From assembly GCF_014652915.1 (NCBI RefSeq), contig NZ_BMZS01000003.1:434001-498000 (forward strand): 64,000 bases of DNA, given 5' to 3'. This DNA comes from Thalassobaculum fulvum (GTDB lineage Bacteria; Pseudomonadota; Alphaproteobacteria; Thalassobaculales; Thalassobaculaceae). Each line of letters opens with the position of its first letter. Within the stretch, counting starts at the first letter, position 1. Shown here one piece after another: positions 57,716 to 64,000 of this stretch. Under the pieces are notes generated by a model. The model had not been told where the DNA came from and searched no databases. It saw only the letters and a list, made by a program, of their open reading frames with translations. Both the position numbers and the translations under genes were made by a program.

Positions 57716-58572
57716 GTCCGGCCCTCGCCTTCGGCGTAGTCGAGATAGGCCCGGCGCAGGCCGAGGCCGACCGAGCCGGCCTTGCCGTTGCCGATCACCG
57801 CGTCGTCGATCTGGGTGACCGGCGTGACGAACGAGGTGGCCGACGAGATGAACGCCTCGCGCGCCCGCTTGGCCTCCTCGATGGTGAAGCCGCGCTCGAC
57901 CAGGCGAAGGTTCTCCCGTTCGGCCAGCTTCAGCAGGGTCAGTCGGGTGATACCGTTCAGGATGGCCTGGTTGGCGTTGCGGGTCACCAGTTCGCCGTCC
58001 TTGGTGACGATCCAGGCATTGGTCGAGGTGCCTTCGGTCACGTAGCCGTCCCTGTCGACCTGCCAGGCCTCGTAGGCGCCGGCCTCCTTGGCCTGCTGCT
58101 TGCCGAGCACGTTCGGCAGCAGGGCGACGGTCTTGATGTCGCAGCGCTCCCAGCGGATGTCCGGGATCGAGATCACCCGGACGCCGTTCTCGACCGCGGC
58201 GCCGGTCGGCAGGGCGATGCGCTTTGCGGTCATCACCAGCGACGGCTGGGCGTTCTTGGGGAACGGGTGGTCGCGGCGCGCCACGCCGCGGGTGACCTGC
58301 ATGTAGATCAGGCCGGTGTGGATGCGGTTGCGGCGAAGCAGCTCGCGCATGACCGACCGCAGGGCCGGCCGGCTCATCGGCGACGGGATCCGCAGCTCGC
58401 CGAGCGAACGGTCTAGGCGATCCAGGTGCGGGATCTCGTCGACCATCCTGCCGTTGTAGACCAGCACCACCTCGTAGACCCCGTCGGCGAACTGGTAGCC
58501 GCGGTCCTCGACATGAACGGCGGCGTCCGCGTGCGGCACATAGCGGCCGTTGACATAGGCGATGCGTGACAT
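57712..58572 (-). CDS. dat: D-amino acid transaminase
   Basis: A 286-residue fold-type IV PLP enzyme: start MSRIAYVNGRYVPHADAAVH, VEDRGYQFADGVYEVV, PLP lysine K147 in DIKTVALLPNVL, EGTSTNAW and GITR. These are D-amino acid aminotransferase/branched-chain-like motifs; the VEDRGYQFADGVYE form and the lack of the BCAT signature favour Dat. It interconverts D-Ala, D-Glu and keto acids, feeding peptidoglycan or removing D-amino acids. It lies between trkA and the HAD gene in one minus-strand series. Confidence 0.89.
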   Translation of the reverse strand: MSRIAYVNGRYVPHADAAVHVEDRGYQFADGVYEVVLVYNGRMVDEIPHLDRLDRSLGELRIPSPMSRPALRSVMRELLRRNRIHTGLIYMQVTRGVARRDHPFPKNAQPSLVMTAKRIALPTGAAVENGVRVISIPDIRWERCDIKTVALLPNVLGKQQAKEAGAYEAWQVDRDGYVTEGTSTNAWIVTKDGELVTRNANQAILNGITRLTLLKLAERENLRLVERGFTIEEAKRAREAFISSATSFVTPVTQIDDAVIGNGKAGSVGLGLRRAYLDYAEGEGRT

Positions 58573-58625
58573 GCTCGGGCTCCGGACTGCAGGGGAACTG
58601 GCCTTGCCTTACACCGCGATGCGGC

Positions 58626-60002
58626 TCAGAAAAAGTCCAGTCGGACGGCGAACATCTTTTCGACCTTCTTGACCGCCTCGTAGGTCGCGAACACCACCAC
58701 CCGGTCCTTCGCGGCGATCACGGTGTCGCCACGCGGCACAATGACCTCGCCGTCGCGCACGACCGCCCCGATGATCACCCCGGCCGGCAGCCGCGCGTCC
58801 TTCAGGGGGCGCCCGACCAGCGGCGAGGTTTCCAGCGCCTCCGCCTCGATCACCTCGCCGAAGTCCTCGCGCACCGAGTAGACGCTGCGGATCCGGCCGC
58901 GGCGGACGTGCTGCAGGATCGACGACACCGTGATCGCCCGCGGGTTCACGACCGCGTCGATGCCGAGCTGGGTGATCAGCGGTGCGTAGGTCAGGGTGTT
59001 GATCAGCGTCACGGTGCGGCCGCAGCCCGACCGCTTGGCCAGCAGCGAGCTGAGGATGTTGACCTCGTCGTCGTTCGAGACCGCGACGAAGGTCTCGGTG
59101 CGGGCGATGTTGGCCTCCTCGAGGATCTCGGGATCGAGGACGTCGCCGTTCAGCACCATGGTCCGGTTCAGCGCCTGCGCCACGAACCGCGCGCGGTCGC
59201 GCGAGAACTCGATGACCTTGGCGTCGACGCCGGGATGGTCGCGCTCGATCTCCTCGGCCAAGGTCAGGCCGATGTTGCCGCCGCCGGCGATCACCACGCT
59301 GCGGGCCTCGGCCTCCTCGTGGCCGAAGCTGGCGAGCGCGCGCGACAGGTGGGCGCTGCTGCACACGAAGTAGACCTCGTCGCCCGGCAGCATCTGGTCC
59401 TCGGGCTTCGGTACGATCGCCCGCTCGTTGCGCAGGATGCCGACGATCACGATGGCCAGGTCGGTGAACAGGCTGGTCAGCTGCCGCAGCGGCGTGTTCA
59501 CGATCGGCGTGCTCTCCTCGCACCGCACCCCGACGACCCGGACCTTGCCGTCGACCATCGGCACCACGTCGAGTGCTCCCGGCACCTGCAGGCGGCGGCC
59601 GATGGCCCGCGCCACCTCGCGCTCCGGCGAGATGATCACGTCGATCGGCATGTGCTCGCGGCTGAACAGGTCGGCCCAGATCGGCAGCAGGTAGTTCTGG
59701 TTGCGCACCCGCGCGATCTTGGTGGGCACGTTGAACAGCGAGTGGCCGACCTGGCAGGCCACCATGTTGACCTCGTCCGAATAGGTGACGGCGATCAGCA
59801 TGTCGGCGTCGCGGGCGCCGGCCTGCTCCAGGATTCCCGGGTGCGAGGCGAAACCGTTGATGGCACGGACGTCCAGGGTGTCGCTGATCTTCTGGATCAG
59901 CGTCGGCTCCTGGTCGATCACGGTCACGTCGTTGTTCTCGCCGGCCAGATGGCGGGCGATGCTGGTGCCGACTTGGCCGGCGCCGCAGATGATGACTTTC
60001 AT
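58626..60002 (-). CDS. trkA: Trk potassium transporter, NAD-binding regulator TrkA
   Basis: A 458-residue TrkA with two RCK units: VIICGAGQVGTSIARHL at the N-terminus and SVVIAGGGNIGLTLAEEI near residue 232, each followed by a TrkA-C domain. It binds NAD(H)/ATP and gates the TrkH/TrkG potassium channel on the cytoplasmic face. The channel gene is not in the window. The position directly after ntrX (9-base gap) is the usual alphaproteobacterial order. Confidence 0.95.
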   Translation of the reverse strand: MKVIICGAGQVGTSIARHLAGENNDVTVIDQEPTLIQKISDTLDVRAINGFASHPGILEQAGARDADMLIAVTYSDEVNMVACQVGHSLFNVPTKIARVRNQNYLLPIWADLFSREHMPIDVIISPEREVARAIGRRLQVPGALDVVPMVDGKVRVVGVRCEESTPIVNTPLRQLTSLFTDLAIVIVGILRNERAIVPKPEDQMLPGDEVYFVCSSAHLSRALASFGHEEAEARSVVIAGGGNIGLTLAEEIERDHPGVDAKVIEFSRDRARFVAQALNRTMVLNGDVLDPEILEEANIARTETFVAVSNDDEVNILSSLLAKRSGCGRTVTLINTLTYAPLITQLGIDAVVNPRAITVSSILQHVRRGRIRSVYSVREDFGEVIEAEALETSPLVGRPLKDARLPAGVIIGAVVRDGEVIVPRGDTVIAAKDRVVVFATYEAVKKVEKMFAVRLDFF

Positions 60003-60011
60003 CGGTCGTCC

Positions 60012-61409
60012 TCAGCCGGCCGGGCGGACCAGCTTCTCCCCCTGGAAAACCCCGAGCGACTTCAACTTGCGGTGCAGGGCCGACCGCTCCATGCCGATGA
60101 ACGCCGCCGTCCGCGAGATGTTACCGCCGAACCGGTTGACCTGCGAGATCAGGTACTCGCGCTCGAAGGTCTCGCGCGCCTCGCGCAGCGCCATGCCCAT
60201 GATCTCGCCGCCCTTCTCCCATTTCAGGGTGGCGGGGGTCGCCGAGCCGATCTCCGGCGGCAGCTGGTCGGCCCGGATCGACTCCCGCGGGTCGCCCGAC
60301 GCCATGATCAGGATCCAGTCGATCACGTTGCGCAGCTGACGGACGTTGCCCGGCCAGTCGTAGGCCTGCAGCGCCGCGATCGCGTCCTCACCGAGGGCCC
60401 GCACCGCCATGCCGCCGCTCTCCGCGGTCTGGCGCACGAAGTGGCGGGCCAGCATCGGCACGTCCTCGCGGCGCTCGCGCAGCGGCGGCACCCGGATCGG
60501 CACGACGTTCAGCCGGTAGAACAGGTCCTCCCGGAACCGCCCGGCCCCCATCTCCTGCTGCAGGTCGCGGTTGGTCGCGGCGATCACCCGGACGTCGACC
60601 TCGACCTCGGTATCGCCGCCGATCCGGCGGAACGCCTGCTCCTGCAGGACCCGCAGGATCTTGCCCTGGGTCTCGATCGGCATGTCGGCGACTTCGTCGA
60701 GCAGCAGCGTGCCCTTGTGGGCCAGTTCCAGGGTGCCGACGGTGCGTGGCTCGCGGCCGCCGGGCTCGGTGCCGAACAGCTCCGACTCCAGCCTTTCGGG
60801 TGTCAGCGTGGCGCAGTTGAGGACCACGAAAGGTCCCCCCGCCCGCCGCGACCGCTCGTGGATGCGCCGCGCCACCACTTCCTTGCCGGCACCGGCCGGT
60901 CCGGTTATCAGCACCCGGCTGCCGGTCGGCGCGACCTTCTCGATGGCGCTGCGGACGGCATTGACCCCCGGCGAAATCCCGATCAGCTCGGTCGAGGAGC
61001 CGGCCCGGCGCCGCAGTTCGCTGTTCTCGCGCCGCAGCCGGGCCGCCTCCACCGCCCGCTCGATCATGAACAGCAGCCGGTCGGCCTTGAACGGCTTCTC
61101 GATGAAGTCGTAAGCGCCCTTCTTGATGGCGGTCACGGCGGTCTCGATGGTGCCGTGGCCGGAGATCATGATCACCGGCAGATCCGGATGGTCGCGGTGG
61201 ATCTCGTCGAGGATGCCGATGCCGTCGAGATGGCTGTTCTGCAGCCAGATGTCGAGGATCACCAGCGACGGCATGCGCCGCCGGATGGCGTCGAGCGCTT
61301 CGCGGGCGTTCGCGGCCGAGCGCGAATCGTAACCCTCGTCCTCGAGGATTCCCGCGATCAACATCCGGATATCGGCTTCGTCGTCGACGATCAGAATGTC
61401 ATTCGCCAT
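60012..61409 (-). CDS. ntrX: Nitrogen-regulation response regulator NtrX
   Basis: A 465-residue response regulator. Receiver domain 4-118 with phospho-acceptor D53 in LVILDIWLQ; AAA+ domain about 140-370 (TGPAGAGKEVVARRIH, GTLLLDEVADMP); Fis-type HTH at the C-terminus (ISRTAAFIGMERSALHRKL). At the loop where sigma54 activators carry GAFTGA I find ELFGTEPGGREP instead, so sigma54 contact is doubtful. It is phosphorylated by NtrY and affects nitrogen, redox and envelope genes in alphaproteobacteria. Its start ATG lies inside the ntrY end by 11 bases. Confidence 0.94.
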   Translation of the reverse strand: MANDILIVDDEADIRMLIAGILEDEGYDSRSAANAREALDAIRRRMPSLVILDIWLQNSHLDGIGILDEIHRDHPDLPVIMISGHGTIETAVTAIKKGAYDFIEKPFKADRLLFMIERAVEAARLRRENSELRRRAGSSTELIGISPGVNAVRSAIEKVAPTGSRVLITGPAGAGKEVVARRIHERSRRAGGPFVVLNCATLTPERLESELFGTEPGGREPRTVGTLELAHKGTLLLDEVADMPIETQGKILRVLQEQAFRRIGGDTEVEVDVRVIAATNRDLQQEMGAGRFREDLFYRLNVVPIRVPPLRERREDVPMLARHFVRQTAESGGMAVRALGEDAIAALQAYDWPGNVRQLRNVIDWILIMASGDPRESIRADQLPPEIGSATPATLKWEKGGEIMGMALREARETFEREYLISQVNRFGGNISRTAAFIGMERSALHRKLKSLGVFQGEKLVRPAG

Positions 61410-63717
61410 GGGACACAGGTGCCGGGTCGGTTTCGGTCGGCACCGGGCCTTCCGCCTCGAACAAGAGGCTGACGATGGCGCCGCCGCCGGGACGATCACG
61501 CAGCTCGACCGAGCCTCCGTGATCTTCCATGATTTTCTTCACGATGGCCAGACCGAGCCCGGTGCCCTTGTCGCGCGTGGTCACGTAGGGCTCGGTCAGC
61601 CGGTCGCGATCGGTCTCCGGCAGCCCCCGCCCGTTGTCGGCGACCGTCACGCTAACCCGCGGCCCCTGCCGCCGCACCTCCACCTCGATCCGGCCGTCCG
61701 GGACCGCGGCGGCGTCCGGCGCCTCCTGCCGGCGGCCCTCGATCGCGTCGACCGCGTTCTGCAGCAGGTTGGTCAGCGCCTGGCGAACCTGTCGCGAATC
61801 GCATGCAACCGTAACCGGCTCCGGCGGGGTCGTGACCTGGAAGTCGACCTCGGTCCGGCCGGCGCGCTGCAGGTCGACGGCACCCGAGACCAGGTCGCCG
61901 ATCGACTCCGGGTGCATGACCGGCGTCGGCATCCGCGCGAAGGCGGAGAACTCGTCGACCATCCGGCCGATGTCGCCGACCTGCCGGACGATGGTCTCGG
62001 TCATCCGCTCGAAGGTCTCGGGGTCGGAGCTGATCTGGCCGAGGTACTTGCGCTTCAGGCGCTCCGCCGAGAGCTGGATCGGGGTCAGCGGGTTCTTGAT
62101 CTCGTGGGCGATCCGGCGGGCGATGTCGGCCCACGCCGCCTTGCGCTGGGCCGACAGCAGCTCGGTCACGTCGTCGAAGGTCACGACGTAGCCGGCGATC
62201 TCGCCGTCGTCGCGCTCGGCGGCGATCCGGGCCAGGAAAGTCTTGCGCACGTCGTCCGCTCCCTGGACCACCACCTGGTCCTCGGACTCGCGCCACGGCC
62301 GGCGCTTGGCCTCGGCGATCAGCGGGCCGAACTCGGGCACGAGATCCTGCAGCGGCTGGCCGATCGCCTCCTCCAGGTCGAGGCCGAGGAGCCGGCCGGC
62401 CGAGCGGTTCGGCAGGTTGACGTTGCCGGCGGCGTCGAGGCCGATGACGCCGGCCGAGACGCCCCCGAGCACCGCCTCGGTAAACCGGCGCCGGTCGTCG
62501 AGCTGCTGGTTGGCGTCGATCAGCTCCGAGCGCTGCGACTCGAGCTGGGCGGTCATGCGGTTGAAGGCGCGGCTGAGGGTCGCCAGCTCGTCGACCGCGT
62601 CGCTCGGCGACACCCGGGTACTCAGGTCGCCGGCGCGGACCCGTTCGGCGACGGCGATCAGCGCGCTCACCGGGCGCGCCAGCCGGTCGGCCAGCAGCAG
62701 CCCGACCCAGCTGGCCGCCAGCAGCAGCAGCAGCGCGACCAGCGCGAACACGATCGCGAAGGTCAGCTGGAAGTCGAAGCGCTTGCCCTCCAGCGCCTGG
62801 TACTGCGAGACCGCCTCCTGGGTGCGCTCGACATATGCCAGAAGGGCCGGATCGACGAACCGTCCGACGTAGAGGAAGGCGTCGACGAACTGGTTGAGGG
62901 CCACCAGGGCCCGGATGCGGTCGTCGTTCTCGCTGGTCAGGATGACCACCTCGCCGTCCCGGGCCTGCGCCATGGCGCGTTCCGGCAGCGGCTCGAAGTC
63001 GAACGAGAACGACAGCTTGGACCGGGCGAGCACCCGGCCGGACCCGTCGAACACCACCGCCTCGGTGAGGTTTCGGACCGCCGCCTGGGCCGACATCACC
63101 TGGTCGAATCGGCGCGGGTCCGACAACAGGAAGGGCGCGTCGCGGTTCAGGTCGTTGGCCATCGCCAGGGCGTCGCCCCGAATGGTCTGGCGGTGCTCCT
63201 CCAGATACGCCTCGGCGACCGCGGTCGCACTGTTCACCGCCGTCGCCACGCGTTCGCTGAACCAGCCGCGCAGCCCGAAATCGAAGAACACCGCCGAGAA
63301 GATCGACACGATCAGGGTCGGGGTGATGGCGACCGCGGCGAACATGACGGCGAGCCGGACATGCAGCCGGGAGCCCGCCTGCCCGCGCCGCCGCTCCACC
63401 CAGATCCGTACCAGCTGCCGGGTGACCAGCGCGCCCAGCGCCAGCAGGAAGGCGATGTTCAGGTAGACCGCCGCCAGCACCATGTCCGGTTCCGGGCCGA
63501 GCGGGCCGGAACCGGTCAGCACCACCGCGGTGCCGACGCCCGACGCGATCGCCAGGATCGCCAGTGCCAAGGCGAGCCGCCGCTCGAGGTCGTGGCGGCG
63601 GGCCCATCGCAGAAAACCGTTGAGCCACGGCGGTCCGGCAGTCGCCGACGCGATCGGTTCCGGCGGTCGGTCGTCCGCCGGCGTTGCGTTCGGGCGTGGG
63701 GCGGCGGCGTCGGTCAT
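61399..63717 (-). CDS. ntrY: Sensor histidine kinase NtrY
   Basis: A 772-residue membrane kinase. Membrane spans near residues 45-67, 80-102, 119-145 and 318-342, with a large periplasmic/extracytoplasmic segment between the third and fourth; HAMP (about 342-395), PAS (about 410-510), HisKA with AHEIKNPLTPIQLSAERL, and HATPase with NLLQNAVDAI, DNGRGLP and GTGLGLAIVKKI. It senses nitrogen or redox state, signal not known, and phosphorylates NtrX. Located after ntrC with a stem-loop between, and overlapping ntrX. Confidence 0.95.
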   Translation of the reverse strand: MTDAAAPRPNATPADDRPPEPIASATAGPPWLNGFLRWARRHDLERRLALALAILAIASGVGTAVVLTGSGPLGPEPDMVLAAVYLNIAFLLALGALVTRQLVRIWVERRRGQAGSRLHVRLAVMFAAVAITPTLIVSIFSAVFFDFGLRGWFSERVATAVNSATAVAEAYLEEHRQTIRGDALAMANDLNRDAPFLLSDPRRFDQVMSAQAAVRNLTEAVVFDGSGRVLARSKLSFSFDFEPLPERAMAQARDGEVVILTSENDDRIRALVALNQFVDAFLYVGRFVDPALLAYVERTQEAVSQYQALEGKRFDFQLTFAIVFALVALLLLLAASWVGLLLADRLARPVSALIAVAERVRAGDLSTRVSPSDAVDELATLSRAFNRMTAQLESQRSELIDANQQLDDRRRFTEAVLGGVSAGVIGLDAAGNVNLPNRSAGRLLGLDLEEAIGQPLQDLVPEFGPLIAEAKRRPWRESEDQVVVQGADDVRKTFLARIAAERDDGEIAGYVVTFDDVTELLSAQRKAAWADIARRIAHEIKNPLTPIQLSAERLKRKYLGQISSDPETFERMTETIVRQVGDIGRMVDEFSAFARMPTPVMHPESIGDLVSGAVDLQRAGRTEVDFQVTTPPEPVTVACDSRQVRQALTNLLQNAVDAIEGRRQEAPDAAAVPDGRIEVEVRRQGPRVSVTVADNGRGLPETDRDRLTEPYVTTRDKGTGLGLAIVKKIMEDHGGSVELRDRPGGGAIVSLLFEAEGPVPTETDPAPVSHGE

Positions 63718-63736
63718 CGGGTCCGGGACAGCTGGT

Positions 63737-63773
63737 CGCCCGGCCGCGCGCCCGGAGCGCGCGTGGCCGGGCG
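63737..63773 (-). promoter_or_regulatory. Strong stem-loop between ntrC and ntrY
   Basis: GCCCGGCC...GGCCGGGC (8 bp, plus one C-G pair outside) closes an inner GCGCGC/GCGCGC stem with a GT bulge and a CCGGA-type loop: 14-15 bp in all, in the 66-base gap between ntrC and ntrY. No T-run follows on the minus strand. It may act as a partial terminator or message-processing site separating ntrBC from ntrYX. Confidence 0.6.
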
Positions 63774-63783
63774 CGAGGCCGCG

Positions 63784-64000
63784 TCAGGGCTCCGAACGTA
63801 CGCCACGCACCACCGGGATGTCCAACTCGCGGATCTTCTTGCGCAGGGTGTTCCGGTTCAGGCCGAGCAGCTCGGCGGCCTTGATCTGGTTGCCGCGGGT
63901 GGCGTTCAGGCAGAGCGTGACGAGCGGGCGCTCGACCTCGCGCAGGACCCGGTCGTACAGGCCGGCGGCCGGCAGGCCGTCCTGATGGGCGCCGAAATAG
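63784..64000 (-). CDS. ntrC: Nitrogen regulator NtrC, C-terminal end (gene cut by window end)
   Basis: The last 71 residues are visible: the Fis-type helix-turn-helix, with [33 protein letters not shown], then the tail ending VRGVRSEP. This is the DNA-binding domain of NtrC, the sigma54-dependent activator of nitrogen-starvation genes, including glnBA in related bacteria. The receiver and AAA+ domains lie beyond the window. The order ntrC-ntrY-ntrX supports the assignment. Confidence 0.92.
   Translation of the reverse strand, partial: YFGAHQDGLPAAGLYDRVLREVERPLVTLCLNATRGNQIKAAELLGLNRNTLRKKIRELDIPVVRGVRSEP

Overview
The window is a contiguous piece of chromosome from a high-GC (roughly 70% by eye) alphaproteobacterium, most likely a Rhodospirillales-type organism. 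Reasons: the nitrogen-regulation order ntrC-ntrY-ntrX-trkA-D-amino acid transaminase-HAD phosphatase-hfq-hflX, a glnB-glnA operon with a sigma54-type promoter, a CIRCE-controlled groES-groEL operon, a tmk-holB-metG-tatD-metallohydrolase operon, and four stand-alone PAS_5 proteins, a family common in this class. Coding density is high, many genes overlap by 1-14 bases, and GTG/TTG starts are frequent. I see no integrase, transposase, prophage, CRISPR array, plasmid origin or rRNA operon.

Layout. 1-9755: the 3' end of pepN, a racemase/deacetylase pair, a PAS_5 protein, an aromatic-ring hydroxylase with its DUF2783 partner, a lone AsnC-type ligand domain, a DEAD-box RNA helicase, an enolase-superfamily dehydratase, an alpha/beta hydrolase and a glycosyltransferase. 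9772-18764: parE, a hotdog thioesterase, a secreted protein, an Asp/Asn hydroxylase-like protein, glnA and glnB, two fold-type I aminotransferases around a low-GC zinc-ribbon membrane protein, and tRNA-His. 18849-27006: nnr, then a tightly packed minus-strand unit (flavoprotein monooxygenase, amine/amino-acid oxidase, CocE-like hydrolase, gnd, gntK) that looks like one catabolic operon. 27232-36459: pentapeptide-repeat and TPR proteins, a ketopantoate-reductase family protein, phoD, small unknown genes, a shortened opgH, a Tat-type dienelactone hydrolase, PAS_5 genes and tRNA-Ser.

36683-49638: a PAS_5 protein, then the cell-wall set mltB, rlpA and a D,D-carboxypeptidase, running into tmk-holB-metG-tatD-metallohydrolase-GNAT; next a cluster of small unknown and GNAT genes, another PAS_5 protein and an OmpA-type envelope protein built on 168-bp tandem repeats. 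50076-64000: mazG, a broken SDR gene, argC, an IMPase-family phosphatase, groESL, hflX, hfq, HAD, dat, trkA, ntrX, ntrY and the 3' end of ntrC.

Functionally the window joins nitrogen control (NtrC/NtrYX, PII, glutamine synthetase), envelope building (lytic transglycosylase, RlpA, carboxypeptidase, glucan synthase, OmpA-like protein), protein and RNA homeostasis (GroESL, Hfq, HflX, RNA helicase) and several uncharacterised oxidative catabolic clusters. Most of it is conserved chromosome. I found no complete new defence or mobile system. The least explained parts are the flavoprotein-oxidase-hydrolase operon, the repeat-built OmpA protein, the AT-rich patch inside holB, the family of solitary PAS_5 genes and the small-gene cluster around 45.6-47.4 kb.
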